Shown piece by piece: positions 43,917-52,895 of a DNA stretch of 64,000 bases (within the stretch, counting starts at the first letter, position 1; each line of letters starts with the position of its first letter). The DNA comes from Streptoverticillium olivoreticuli subsp. olivoreticuli. GTDB taxonomy: Bacteria > Actinomycetota > Actinomycetes > Streptomycetales > Streptomycetaceae. The notes beneath the pieces were generated by a model. It saw nothing but the letters and a program-made list of their open reading frames with translations. It was not told the origin of the DNA and searched no databases. Where the stretch lies: assembly GCF_003391135.1 (NCBI RefSeq), contig NZ_CP031455.1, positions 3,999,001 to 4,063,000 on the forward strand, given 5' to 3'. Both the position numbers and the translations under genes were made by a program.

Positions 43917-45941
43917 ATGTTCGACACTGTCCTTGTCGCCAACCGAGGCGAGATCGCCGTGCGGGTCATCCGCACGCTGCGCGCGCTCGGCATCCGCTCC
44001 GTCGCCGTGTTCAGCGACGCGGACGCCGACGCCCGGCACGTACGGGAGGCCGACACGGCCGTGCGGATCGGCCCGGCGGCCGCCGCCGAGAGCTATCTGT
44101 CCGTCGAGCGGCTGCTGGAGGCGGCCCGCAGGACCGGCGCGCAGGCCGTCCACCCCGGCTACGGCTTCCTCGCCGAGAACGCGGGCTTCGCCCGGGCCTG
44201 CGCGGACGCGGGCCTGGTCTTCATCGGCCCGCCCGCCGACGCGATCTCGCTCATGGGCGACAAGATCCGCGCGAAGGAGACGGTCCGGGCGGCGGGCGTG
44301 CCCGTCGTCCCCGGCTCCTCCGGGAGCGGGCTGAGCGACGCCGAACTGACCGCCGCGGCCCGCGAGATCGGCATGCCCGTCCTGCTGAAGCCCTCCGCGG
44401 GCGGCGGCGGCAAGGGCATGCGGCTCGTCCGCGACGAGGCGCTGCTGGGCGAGGAGATCGCCGCCGCCCGGCGCGAGGCGCGCGGCTCCTTCGGCGACGA
44501 CACGCTGCTCGTCGAGCGCTGGGTGGACCGCCCCCGGCACATCGAGATCCAGGTGCTCGCCGACGGCCACGGCAACGTCGTCCACCTGGGAGAGCGCGAG
44601 TGCTCCCTCCAGCGCCGCCACCAGAAGATCGTCGAGGAGGCGCCGTCCCCGCTGCTGGATGCGGCAACGCGCGCGGCGATGGGCGAGGCCGCGGTCCAGG
44701 CCGCGCGCTCGTGCGGCTACACGGGCGCGGGCACGGTGGAGTTCATCGTGCCGGGCGACGACCCCGCCTCGTACTACTTCATGGAGATGAACACCCGCCT
44801 CCAGGTCGAGCACCCCGTCACCGAGCTGATCACCGGGCTCGACCTGGTCGAGTGGCAGGTGCGGGTCGCCGCGGGCGAGCGGCTGGGGCTCGCCCAGGAG
44901 GACGTGACCCTGACGGGGCACGCGGTCGAGGCCCGCATCTGCGCGGAGACCGCGCGGGTCAGTGGCGACCGCGTCGACTTCCTGCCGTCGGCGGGCACGG
45001 TGCGGCTGCTGCGCGAGCCCGCGGGCGAAGGCGTGCGCGTCGACTCGGGCCTCTCCGAGGGCACGGAGGTCGGCACGTCGTACGACCCGATGCTCGCCAA
45101 GGTCATCGCGTACGGCCCGGACCGGGCGACGGCGCTGCGCCGCCTTCGCGCGGCGCTGGCGGAGACGGTGGTGCTGGGCGTCGACACCAACGCGGGTTTC
45201 CTGCGGCGGCTGCTGGCGCACCCGGCGGTGGTGTCGGGGGCGCTCGACACGGGGTTGGTGGACCGGGACGCGGCGACGCTCGTGCGGTCCGATGTGCCGG
45301 GGGAGGTGTACGCGGCGGGCGCGCTGCTGCGGCAGCGGGATCTGTTCCCCGGCCCCGCCCCTTCCCAGCCCCCCACGTGGGTGGACCCCTTCTCCGTACC
45401 CACCGGCTGGCGCCTCGGCGGCGAGCCGGCCTGGACACCGCACCACGTCCGCGTGGCGGGCCACGACCCGGTGACGCTCAGGGTGCGCGACATCGGAACG
45501 GCCACCGAGATCGCCCTGGACGGCGCGGAGCCGCAGCCCACACGCGTCGTCCGGCTCGACCCCACCGCCCTCACCGTCGAACTCGACGCCCTAACCCACC
45601 GCTTCGCCCACGCCCCCTCCCCGGAGGGGACCTGGCTCGGGCGCGACGGCGACGCCTGGCTCGTGCGGGAGCACGACCCCATAGACGCGCGCGGCAGCGC
45701 GAGCGCCGCCGGGGCCGACACCCTCACCGCCCCCATGCCCGGCACCGTCACCGTCGTGAAGGCGGCCGTCGGGGACGAAGTGACCGCGGGGCAGAGCCTG
45801 CTCGTGGTGGAGGCGATGAAGATGGAGCACGTCATCTCCGCCCCGCACGACGGCACCGTCACCGAGCTGGACGTCACGGCCGGTGCCACGGTCGCCATGG
45901 ACCAGGTCCTGGCCGTCGTCACCCCCCGGGAGGAATCATGA
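43917..45941 (+). CDS. Biotin-dependent acyl-CoA carboxylase alpha subunit (biotin carboxylase + BCCP)
   Basis: A 674-residue protein: N-terminal biotin carboxylase (VLVANRGEIAVRVIRTLRALG, ATP-grasp loop KPSAGGGGKGMRLV, EMNTRLQVEHPVTE), a linker/BT domain, and a C-terminal biotinyl domain with the biotinylated lysine K635 in VVEAMKMEH. It pairs with the beta subunit 8 nt upstream (MccA/LiuD role inferred). ATG 43917 has GAGGCGGAG before it. The linker near residues 477-484 is encoded by a 22-bp sequence nearly identical to the end of the dispersed intergenic repeat. Confidence 0.9.
   Translation: MFDTVLVANRGEIAVRVIRTLRALGIRSVAVFSDADADARHVREADTAVRIGPAAAAESYLSVERLLEAARRTGAQAVHPGYGFLAENAGFARACADAGLVFIGPPADAISLMGDKIRAKETVRAAGVPVVPGSSGSGLSDAELTAAAREIGMPVLLKPSAGGGGKGMRLVRDEALLGEEIAAARREARGSFGDDTLLVERWVDRPRHIEIQVLADGHGNVVHLGERECSLQRRHQKIVEEAPSPLLDAATRAAMGEAAVQAARSCGYTGAGTVEFIVPGDDPASYYFMEMNTRLQVEHPVTELITGLDLVEWQVRVAAGERLGLAQEDVTLTGHAVEARICAETARVSGDRVDFLPSAGTVRLLREPAGEGVRVDSGLSEGTEVGTSYDPMLAKVIAYGPDRATALRRLRAALAETVVLGVDTNAGFLRRLLAHPAVVSGALDTGLVDRDAATLVRSDVPGEVYAAGALLRQRDLFPGPAPSQPPTWVDPFSVPTGWRLGGEPAWTPHHVRVAGHDPVTLRVRDIGTATEIALDGAEPQPTRVVRLDPTALTVELDALTHRFAHAPSPEGTWLGRDGDAWLVREHDPIDARGSASAAGADTLTAPMPGTVTVVKAAVGDEVTAGQSLLVVEAMKMEHVISAPHDGTVTELDVTAGATVAMDQVLAVVTPREES
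45345..45366 (+). repeat. Repeat-end fragment inside the carboxylase alpha gene
   Basis: TTCCCCGGCCCCGCCCCTTC (45345-45364), then CC. This matches the outer end of repeats B, E and F (TTCCCCAGCCCCGCCCCTTC then CC) at 21 of 22 positions. It is read in frame as FPGPAPS in the interdomain linker. Confidence 0.7.
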
Positions 45942-46876
45942 TCGAGGGACTGCCCATGGCCGTGCCGGAGCCCGGCCTCCCGGCGCGCGTGCGGATCCAC
46001 GAGGTGGGCCCGCGCGACGGTCTGCAGAACGAGAAGACGGTCGTGCCGGTCGAGGTGAAGGCGGAGTTCATCCACCGCCTCGCCGCCGCCGGGCTCGGCA
46101 CCGTGGAGGCGACGAGCTTCGTGCGCCCCGAGTGGGTGCCCCAGCTGGCCGACGCCGAGCAGCTGGTGCCGATGCTCGACGGGGTGGCGGCCCGCCTCCC
46201 CGTCCTGGTGCCCAACGCGCGCGGCCTGGACCGCGCCCTCGCGCTGGGCATACGGGAGATCGCCGTCTTCGGCAGCGCGACCGAGTCGTTCGCGAAGGCC
46301 AATCTCAACCGCACGGTGGACGAGTCCCTGGAGATGTTCGCCCCGGTCGTGGCCACGGCCCGCGAGGCGGGCGTACGGGTGCGCGGCTATCTGTCCATGT
46401 GCTTCGGCGACCCCTGGGAAGGGGCCGTGCCCATCGGGCAGGTGGTGCGGGTCGGCCGCCGCCTGCTGGACCTCGGCTGTGACGAGCTGAGCCTCGGGGA
46501 CACGATCGGCGTGGCGACGCCGGGCCACGTCACCGCGCTGCTGACCGCGCTCAACGGCGCCGGGCTGCCGACCGACCGGCTCGCCGTGCACTTCCACGAC
46601 ACGTACGGCCAGGCCCTCGCGAACACCCTCGCGGCGCTCCGGCACGGCGTGACCACGGTCGACGCCTCCGCCGGCGGCCTCGGCGGCTGCCCGTACGCCA
46701 GAAGCGCGACGGGCAATCTCGCCACCGAGGATCTCGTCTGGATGCTCGACGGCCTCGGTATCGACACCGGGGTCGACCTCGGCCTGCTCACCGCCACCAG
46801 CGTGTGGATGGCCGACCGGCTGGGCCGTCCCAGCCCGTCCCGCACCGTCCGTGCCCTCTCCCACCAGGAGCCCTGA
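45938..46876 (+). CDS. Hydroxymethylglutaryl-CoA lyase
   Basis: A 312-residue DRE-TIM metalloenzyme cleaving HMG-CoA to acetyl-CoA and acetoacetate, the final step of leucine degradation. Landmarks are EVGPRDGLQNEK, VEATSFVRPEWVPQLAD, the HFHDTYGQALAN metal site and the catalytic cysteine loop SAGGLGGCPYARSATGN. ATG 45938 overlaps the carboxylase stop (ATGA) and has GGGAGG 5 nt before. Length normal. Confidence 0.93.
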   Translation: MIEGLPMAVPEPGLPARVRIHEVGPRDGLQNEKTVVPVEVKAEFIHRLAAAGLGTVEATSFVRPEWVPQLADAEQLVPMLDGVAARLPVLVPNARGLDRALALGIREIAVFGSATESFAKANLNRTVDESLEMFAPVVATAREAGVRVRGYLSMCFGDPWEGAVPIGQVVRVGRRLLDLGCDELSLGDTIGVATPGHVTALLTALNGAGLPTDRLAVHFHDTYGQALANTLAALRHGVTTVDASAGGLGGCPYARSATGNLATEDLVWMLDGLGIDTGVDLGLLTATSVWMADRLGRPSPSRTVRALSHQEP

Positions 46877-46879
46877 GCC

Positions 46880-48040
46880 ATGTCGCTGGACCACCGCCTC
46901 TCCCCCGAGCACGAGGAACTCCGCCGTACGGTCGAGGAGTTCGCACACGACGTGGTCGCGCCGAAGATCGGCGACTTCTACGAGCGCCACGAGTTCCCGT
47001 ACGAGATCGTGCGGGAGATGGGCCGCATGGGCCTGTTCGGCCTGCCGTTCCCCGAGGAGTACGGCGGGATGGGCGGTGACTATCTGGCGCTCGGCCTCGC
47101 GCTGGAGGAGCTGGCCCGGGTCGACTCCTCGGTGGCGATCACCCTGGAGGCCGGGGTGTCGCTGGGCGCGATGCCCGTCTTCCGCTTCGGCACCGAGGAG
47201 CAGAAGCGGGAGTGGCTGCCCAAGCTGTGTTCCGGCGAGATGCTGGGCGCGTTCGGGCTGACGGAGCCGGGCGCGGGCTCGGACGCGGGCGGCACCCGCA
47301 CCACCGCCCGGCTGGACGAGGCCACGGACGAGTGGGTGATCAACGGCACCAAGTGCTTCATCACCAACTCCGGCACGGACATCACCGGCCTGGTCACGGT
47401 CACCGCCGTCACCGGCCGCAAGCCCGACGGCAAGCCGCTGATCTCCTCGATCATCGTGCCGTCCGGGACGCCCGGCTTCACGGTCGCGGCCCCGTACTCC
47501 AAGGTCGGCTGGAACGCCTCGGACACCCGGGAGCTGTCGTTCTCCGACGTCCGGGTGCCGAGGGCGAACCTGCTGGGCGAGGAGGGACGCGGCTACGCCC
47601 AGTTCCTGCGGATACTGGACGAGGGGCGGGTCGCGATCTCGGCGCTGGCGACCGGCCTGGCGCAGGGCTGTGTGGACGAGTCGGTGAAGTACGCCAAGGA
47701 GCGCGAGGCGTTCGGCCGCCCGATCGGCGCGAACCAGGCCATCCAGTTCAAGATCGCCGACATGGAGATGCGGGCGCACACGGCCCGGATCGCCTGGCGG
47801 GACGCGGCGTCCCGGCTGGTGCACGGCGAGCCGTTCAAGAAGGAGGCGGCGCTCGCGAAGCTGTACTCCTCGGAGATCGCGGTGACCAACGCGCGCGAGG
47901 CCACCCAGATCCACGGCGGCTACGGCTTCATGAACGAATACCCGGTGGCCCGCATGTGGCGCGACTCCAAGATCCTGGAGATCGGCGAGGGCACCAGCGA
48001 GGTCCAGCGGATGCTGATCGCCCGCGAACTGGGCCTCTGA
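46880..48040 (+). CDS. Acyl-CoA dehydrogenase, isovaleryl-CoA type (AcdH-like)
   Basis: A 386-residue flavoprotein that in this operon most likely oxidises isovaleryl-CoA to methylcrotonyl-CoA. Signatures include GAFGLTEPGAGSDAGGTRTTA, FITNSGTDITGLVTV, FGRPIGANQAIQFKIADME, IHGGYGFMNEYPVARMWRD and EIGEGTSEVQRMLIARELGL. It begins 3 nt after the HMG-CoA lyase stop with CAGGAG upstream. Streptomyces AcdH enzymes also accept other branched or straight short chains. The enoyl-CoA hydratase of the pathway is not in this window. Confidence 0.9.
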   Translation: MSLDHRLSPEHEELRRTVEEFAHDVVAPKIGDFYERHEFPYEIVREMGRMGLFGLPFPEEYGGMGGDYLALGLALEELARVDSSVAITLEAGVSLGAMPVFRFGTEEQKREWLPKLCSGEMLGAFGLTEPGAGSDAGGTRTTARLDEATDEWVINGTKCFITNSGTDITGLVTVTAVTGRKPDGKPLISSIIVPSGTPGFTVAAPYSKVGWNASDTRELSFSDVRVPRANLLGEEGRGYAQFLRILDEGRVAISALATGLAQGCVDESVKYAKEREAFGRPIGANQAIQFKIADMEMRAHTARIAWRDAASRLVHGEPFKKEAALAKLYSSEIAVTNAREATQIHGGYGFMNEYPVARMWRDSKILEIGEGTSEVQRMLIARELGL

Positions 48041-48082
48041 TCCGCCCGCTGACGGTTGATCAGCCCTGCGAGAATCGTGCGC

Positions 48083-48940
48083 ATGGCTGAGATCTTTCAG
48101 AAGGACGGTACGTGGACCTTCGACGGCGCCACGATACGGATCGTGCCGGGCCGGGAGCGCGGAGTGCACCTGGCCCGGCAGACCCTGGGTGAGCTGGCCG
48201 TCCCGCTGGCGGCGGTGGCCGGGGTCTCCTTCGAGCCTGGCCGCAAGGGCGGGCGGCTCCGGCTGCGGCTGCGCGACGGGGCGGACCCGCTGCTCCAGGC
48301 CACGCGCGGGCAGCTGCCGGAAGGCGCGGATCCGTACCAGCTGGCCGTGGACCCCGGCCAGTCGGGCGTGGCGGAGTACCTCGTCGACGAGGTACGCAAC
48401 GCCCTCGTCGTGGAGCAGGTGCCGGACGGGCCCACGGACCGCTATCTGCTGCCGGGCCCGGCCGTGCCGCTGTCGGTGGGCGCCGGGGACGGCACCGTGA
48501 GCTTCGACGGCGAGCGGGTCGGCCTGGAGTGGAACTGGAAGACCGACGAGGACAAGCGGTCGGCCGGCCCACGGTCGCTGGCGCTGTCGGAGATCGCCGC
48601 GGTGGAGTGGCAGCCGGCGCGGGGGCTGGACCACGGCCACCTGCGCTTCTTCCTGCCGGGCGGGACGGCCAGGACGCCGCCGAAGACCGACCCGCACGCG
48701 ATCGAGCTGTACGGCTTCAAGAAGGACCTGCTGATGGCGCTGGTCGCGGCGGCGGTCACCTGCCGGCTGCCGCACCCGTCCGCCCCGCGCCCCGCCCTCA
48801 CCGGGGAGGCGGCGCGGCCGGAGTCCGATCACGACGCGCTGCTGCGCCGCCTGCGCGAGCTGGGCGAGCTGCACCGGCTGGGCGTCCTGACCGAGGAGGA
48901 GTTCTCGGCGGCGAAGCAGGCCGTGATCAAGCGCTTCTGA
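48083..48940 (+). CDS. DUF4429 protein with C-terminal SHOCT-like domain
   Basis: A 285-residue soluble protein. Two similar DUF4429 blocks begin at GTWTFDGATIRIVPG (about residue 10) and GTVSFDGERVGLEWNW (about 142). The C-terminus LRELGELHRLGVLTEEEFSAAKQAVI is a SHOCT motif, a short oligomerisation-type element. Function unknown. ATG 48083 is used because the DUF4429 block starts directly after it. It lies 42 nt after the dehydrogenase, but with no evidence of shared function. Confidence 0.8.
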   Translation: MAEIFQKDGTWTFDGATIRIVPGRERGVHLARQTLGELAVPLAAVAGVSFEPGRKGGRLRLRLRDGADPLLQATRGQLPEGADPYQLAVDPGQSGVAEYLVDEVRNALVVEQVPDGPTDRYLLPGPAVPLSVGAGDGTVSFDGERVGLEWNWKTDEDKRSAGPRSLALSEIAAVEWQPARGLDHGHLRFFLPGGTARTPPKTDPHAIELYGFKKDLLMALVAAAVTCRLPHPSAPRPALTGEAARPESDHDALLRRLRELGELHRLGVLTEEEFSAAKQAVIKRF

Positions 48941-49000
48941 TCCGCCGGAACCCCCCTTGGTCCAGACCTCTGCCCGTTTTACCCACCCTTTCCCTCCACC

Positions 49001-49020
49001 CCTGCCCGATATCGGGCAGG
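49001..49020. promoter_or_regulatory. 20-bp perfect palindrome upstream of a small gene
   Basis: CCTGCCCGATATCGGGCAGG. No spacer, followed by ATTCTTG. It lies 60 bp after the DUF4429 stop and 40 bp before the next start, so it may be an operator or, less likely because the loop would be tight, a terminator. Confidence 0.55.
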
Positions 49021-49059
49021 ATTCTTGCCAAAGGTCGCGGCACCCCGCAGTATCGACGG

Positions 49060-49335
49060 GTGCTCGAACGCCGTACCCACCATGACGACCTGGTCGACCA
49101 CCTGGTGCGCAGCACGCCGCTACAGCGCGGCGAGGCCGCCCGGGTGGTCCTGGACGTCCTGGCGTATTTCGACGAGACGACCGAGGCGTTCGTGCGCCGC
49201 CGCCACCGCGAGCTCCAGTCCGGCGGACTGCACAACGCGGAGATCTTCGAGCGGATCGCGGCAGAGCTGCCGCACCGCGCGGTGGCACCGCCCGAACTCT
49301 CGCTGCGGCAGCTGCGCCGCATCGTCTACGGCTGA
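49060..49335 (+). CDS. Small conserved hypothetical protein
   Basis: A 91-residue, helical, charged protein: VLERRTHHDDLVDHLVRSTPL, then RGEAARVVLDVLAYFDETTEAFVRRRHRELQSGG and LSLRQLRRIVYG. No domain recognised; no signal or membrane segment. GTG 49060 is the only in-frame start near the homology but has no Shine-Dalgarno, so the start is uncertain. It stands alone 60 nt before glmS. Confidence 0.6.
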   Translation: MLERRTHHDDLVDHLVRSTPLQRGEAARVVLDVLAYFDETTEAFVRRRHRELQSGGLHNAEIFERIAAELPHRAVAPPELSLRQLRRIVYG

Positions 49336-49395
49336 ACACGACGGCTGCTGCCGTCGTCGAGCATCACTGATCGTTTGCCTGGGAGGGTCAACACC

Positions 49396-51216
49396 ATGTG
49401 CGGAATCGTCGGATATATCGGTAAGCGCGATGTCGCTCCGCTGCTGCTGGAGGGCCTCCAGCGCCTGGAGTACCGCGGTTACGACTCCGCCGGCATCGCC
49501 CTGCACGCGAGCGGCAAGGCGGGCGGCCTGAAGACCGCCAAGGCCAAGGGCCGCGTCCGCGAGCTGGAGTCGCGCCTGCCCAAGCGCTTCGCGGGCTCCA
49601 CGGGCATCGCCCACACCCGCTGGGCCACCCACGGCGCGCCCAACGACGTCAACGCCCACCCGCACGTGGACGCGGAGGAGAAGGTCGCCGTCGTCCACAA
49701 CGGCATCATCGACAACGCCTCGGACCTGCGCACCCGGCTGACCGCGGACGGCGTCGTCTTCCTCTCCGACACCGACACCGAAGTCCTCGCGCACCTCATC
49801 GCCCGCTCCCGGGCCGAGACGCTGGAGGAGAAGGTCCGCGAGGCGCTGCGGCACATCGAGGGCACGTACGGCATCGCCGTGCTGCACGCCGACTTCCCGG
49901 ACCGCATCGTCGTCGCCCGCAACGGCTCGCCGGTCGTGCTGGGCATAGGCGAGAAGGAGATGTTCGTCTCCTCCGACGTCGCCGCCCTGGTCAGCCACAC
50001 CCGCCAGGTCGTCACCCTCGACGACGGCGAGATGGCCACCCTGAAGGCCGACGACTACCGCACGTACACCACCGAGGGCTCCTCCACCTCGGCCCAGCCG
50101 ACCACCGTGGAGTGGGAGGCCGAGTCGTACGACATGGGCGGCCACGACACGTACATGCACAAGGAGATCCACGAGCAGGCCGACGCCGTGGACCGCGCGC
50201 TGCGCGGCCGCATCGACGACCGCTTCTCCACCGTGCACCTGGGCGGCCTGAACCTCGACGCCCGCGACGCGCGCGCCGTGCGCCGGGTGAAGATCCTCGG
50301 CTGCGGCACCTCCTACCACGCGGGCCAGATCGGCGCCCAGATGATCGAGGAGCTCGCGCGGATCCCCTCCGACGCCGAGCCCGCCTCGGAGTTCCGCTAC
50401 CGCAACCCGGTCGTGGACCCCGACACCCTCTACATCGCGGTGTCCCAGTCCGGTGAGACCTACGACGTCCTCGCCGCCGTCCAGGAGCTCAAGCGCAAGG
50501 GCGCGCGGGTGCTGGGCCTGGTGAACGTGGTCGGCTCGGCGATCGCCCGCGAGACCGACGGCGGCATCTACGTCCACGCCGGCCCCGAGGTCTGCGTCGT
50601 CTCCACCAAGTGCTTCACCAACATGGTGGTCTCCTTCGGCCTGCTCGCCCTGCACCTGGGCCGCATCCGCGACCTGTCCGTCGCCGACGGCAAGCGGATC
50701 ATCGAGGGCCTGCGCAAGCTGCCCGCGCAGATCTCCGAGATCCTGGCGAACGAGGCCGAGATCGAGAAGCTGGCCGCGGAGTACGCGGACGCCAAGTCGA
50801 TGATGTTCATCGGCCGGGTGCGCGGCTACCCGGTCGCCCGTGAGGCCTCGCTGAAGCTCAAGGAGGTCTCGTACATCCACGCCGAGGCCTACCCCGCCTC
50901 CGAGCTCAAGCACGGCCCGCTGGCCCTGATCGAGCCCGCGATGCCGACCGTGGCGATCGTGCCGGACGACGAGCTGCTGGAGAAGAACCGCGCCGCGCTG
51001 GAGGAGATCAAGGCCCGCAGCGGCCGCATCCTCGCCGTCGCGCACCAGGTGCAGGAGAAGGCCGACCACACGATCGTGGTGCCGAAGAACGAGGACGAGC
51101 TGGACCCGATCCTCATGGGCATCCCGCTCCAGCTGCTCGCCTACTACACGGCGAAGGCCATGGGCCGTGACATCGACAAGCCGCGCAACCTGGCGAAGTC
51201 CGTCACCGTCGAGTAG
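49396..51216 (+). CDS. glmS: Glutamine--fructose-6-phosphate aminotransferase (isomerising)
   Basis: A 606-residue enzyme making glucosamine-6-phosphate for cell-wall amino sugars. The catalytic Cys2 is directly after the initiator Met (MCGIVGYIG), with HTRWATHG and HNGIIDN in the glutaminase domain. Two SIS domains (CGTSYHAG, SQSGETYD) and the C-terminal KPRNLAKSVTVE are complete. ATG 49396 is fixed by the required N-terminal cysteine and has GGGAGG upstream. No glmS ribozyme is seen in the short leader. Confidence 0.95.
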   Translation: MCGIVGYIGKRDVAPLLLEGLQRLEYRGYDSAGIALHASGKAGGLKTAKAKGRVRELESRLPKRFAGSTGIAHTRWATHGAPNDVNAHPHVDAEEKVAVVHNGIIDNASDLRTRLTADGVVFLSDTDTEVLAHLIARSRAETLEEKVREALRHIEGTYGIAVLHADFPDRIVVARNGSPVVLGIGEKEMFVSSDVAALVSHTRQVVTLDDGEMATLKADDYRTYTTEGSSTSAQPTTVEWEAESYDMGGHDTYMHKEIHEQADAVDRALRGRIDDRFSTVHLGGLNLDARDARAVRRVKILGCGTSYHAGQIGAQMIEELARIPSDAEPASEFRYRNPVVDPDTLYIAVSQSGETYDVLAAVQELKRKGARVLGLVNVVGSAIARETDGGIYVHAGPEVCVVSTKCFTNMVVSFGLLALHLGRIRDLSVADGKRIIEGLRKLPAQISEILANEAEIEKLAAEYADAKSMMFIGRVRGYPVAREASLKLKEVSYIHAEAYPASELKHGPLALIEPAMPTVAIVPDDELLEKNRAALEEIKARSGRILAVAHQVQEKADHTIVVPKNEDELDPILMGIPLQLLAYYTAKAMGRDIDKPRNLAKSVTVE

Positions 51217-51284
51217 CCCGCCCCGGGGCCCTCGCGCCCCTTGAACTCGGTCCTGTCGCACCTGTCCTGCGGCGGGTCCGGGAC

Positions 51285-51324
51285 AGCCCTCCTCGCGCGT
51301 GCCACCCGGCGCGCGGGGAGGGCT
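51285..51324 (+). terminator. Terminator after glmS
   Basis: Stem AGCCCTCC-T-CGCGCG pairing with CGCGCG-G-GGAGGGCT, 10-nt loop. A second GC hairpin (GCCGGCGGC/GCCGCCGG, about 51336-51375) follows. The remainder of 51217-51542 between convergent glmS and the stress-protein gene shows no gene. Confidence 0.7.
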
Positions 51325-51542
51325 GCCTCCCCTTGCCGGCGGCACTCTCCCGCCGGCGGTGATGCCGCCGGTTCCGGGAACCGTCACCTCCCGTCCGGTG
51401 GCACGTCACGCTCCGGTTCCTACCCGCCGTCGAGCCGCTCCCCACCCCCTACGCGCGGGTAGATTCAACAGCCGTCAATGTACGGTCCGGGATCATCGCC
51501 CCCACGGGCGACGGAAGTTGACGTGAACCCGGCGGGCCGCCG

Positions 51543-52064
51543 TCACGGGATGACGACCACCGGCCGCTGCGCGCGCCGCGCCAGCCGGCCCGCGACCGAG
51601 CCGAAGATCCGGCCGACCAGACCGTGGGTGGAGCCGACGACGATCGCGTCCGCCGCGTACTCCCGGCCGACCTCCTCCAGCTCGTGGCAGATGTCGCCAC
51701 CGCGCTCGACGAGGATCCACGGCACCTCGGACAGGTGGTCCGCACAGGCCAGTTCGAGGCCCAGGACCTCCGTGCGGTGATCCGGGACGTCCACGAAGAC
51801 CGGCGGCTCGCAGCCCGCCCACACGGTCGTCGGCAGCCGGTTGGCCACATGGACGATGATCAGGCCCGAGCCGGAGCGCCGGGCCATCCCGATTGCATAC
51901 GCAAGCGCTCGCTCGCTGGACGTGGAACCGTCGAAGCCCACCACGACACCGTGCTGGAACGCAGGATCGCAGGAATGGCGTGATTCTTCCGCCGCTTCGG
52001 GGTGCGCCGCGTGATCGGCGACCCGCTTGCGGTCCGCGGGTTCGGGGAATTCGTGACCGGCCAT
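51543..52064 (-). CDS. Universal stress protein (UspA family)
   Basis: A 173-residue cytoplasmic protein. After a charged N-terminal extension (about 36 residues) the Usp fold begins at GVVVGFDGSTSSERALAYAIG, and the nucleotide-binding motif GSTHGLVGRIFGSVAGRLARRAQRPVVVIP closes the domain, the G-x2-G-x9-G(S/T) pattern of ATP-binding Usp. Probable stress or dormancy role. It converges on glmS and is divergent from a small membrane protein gene. Confidence 0.85.
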   Translation of the reverse strand: MAGHEFPEPADRKRVADHAAHPEAAEESRHSCDPAFQHGVVVGFDGSTSSERALAYAIGMARRSGSGLIIVHVANRLPTTVWAGCEPPVFVDVPDHRTEVLGLELACADHLSEVPWILVERGGDICHELEEVGREYAADAIVVGSTHGLVGRIFGSVAGRLARRAQRPVVVIP

Positions 52065-52487
52065 CGGTGTCTCGGCGAAGGATGTCCTCGTGCGGAGGGA
52101 TCAGCGGTGGACTGGTTGCAGTTGTCAGGGTGAGGAGCGAGCGCGAGCGCCGGGAAAGACGCAGCCCGGAGCGTCCCGCAGGATCATGGACGAAAAATCC
52201 GTCCGGGATTCATCTTTTCAAGCACTTACCTTCCAGGGTACGGCGCCACCCGCCGCGTGCCCAGAGGCCGCCCGGCGGGACGGCCCCCGCGGGACGGGAC
52301 GGCGGCGCCGTCCCCGGCCCCGGGGACACAGGGACGCCGGGCGTTCCCCGGAGCATGCACGAGGGCGGCGCGCAGCGCAATGCCCTCGCCGCAACGCGGC
52401 CGTACTCCTGATGCGCGCGGCGCAGTGACCCAGGCGCCCGGCCCGGCGTTGTACCACCGTCAGCCGCCGCCAGCAGGGAGCCGCTCC
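52065..52487. other. 423-bp divergent intergenic region
   Basis: It separates the stress-protein gene (minus) and a small membrane-protein gene (plus). It contains an AT-rich island around 52186-52235 with the inverted repeat GGACG-AAAAATC-CGTCC. A possible short frame MDEKSVRDSSFQALTFQG starts near 52187 but becomes Arg/Pro-rich and is not supported as a gene. Confidence 0.5.
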
Positions 52488-52895
52488 GTGCCCGGAACCC
52501 GTGATCACGCCCGCGCCGACGACCCCGGGGCGGACTCCCCCGATCCGGTGAGCGATGTGGTCCGCTGGGCGGCCTTCAGCTGTGTGCTGGTCCCTGTGGT
52601 CCTGCTGATGTGCGGTCAGTCCTTCGGCGGCGCCGCCGGCACCGCGGCCGGGCTGGTGGCCCTCACCTGTGTCTGCCGCGCGCTGCTGCGCCGGTCCGAA
52701 CGCACCGCCGCCCACGTCCCGTCGGGGCCCCGCGCGAGCGCGCCCGCACCGGAATCATCAATTCCGCATCGCGGCCGCCACGGCCGCACGGGCTCCGGCA
52801 GCCACCGCGGCAACCGCCATCCGGGCGCGCCCGCGCAGAGCGGCGCCCAGGGCTCTCCCCGTACCGATACGCCGGGTAGTACGCCCGGTGAATGA
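52488..52895 (+). CDS. Small membrane protein, unknown function
   Basis: A 135-residue protein. Two hydrophobic helices (about WAAFSCVLVPVVLLMCG and FGGAAGTAAGLVALTCVC, residues 24-64) form a hairpin, then comes a basic, Ser/Pro/His-rich tail. No known domain. The start is GTG 52488 with AGGGAG 7 nt upstream. It lies directly upstream of the adpA leader in the adpA direction; a similar unknown gene precedes adpA in other Streptomyces as far as I recall. Confidence 0.6.
   Translation: MPGTRDHARADDPGADSPDPVSDVVRWAAFSCVLVPVVLLMCGQSFGGAAGTAAGLVALTCVCRALLRRSERTAAHVPSGPRASAPAPESSIPHRGRHGRTGSGSHRGNRHPGAPAQSGAQGSPRTDTPGSTPGE

Noticed and set aside
44774..49339. A 1,521-codon minus-strand open frame antisense to the leucine operon
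   Set aside because: The translation is Arg/Gly/His-rich low complexity without domains, while the plus strand carries four clear enzymes.
49336..49395. A glmS ribozyme
   Set aside because: The leader is only 60 nt and has none of the ribozyme core; glmS ribozymes are a Firmicute feature.
52187..52428. A possible small gene beginning MDEKSVRDSSFQAL
   Set aside because: The first 20 codons look plausible but the rest is Arg/Pro-rich filler, and the ribosome-binding site is weak.
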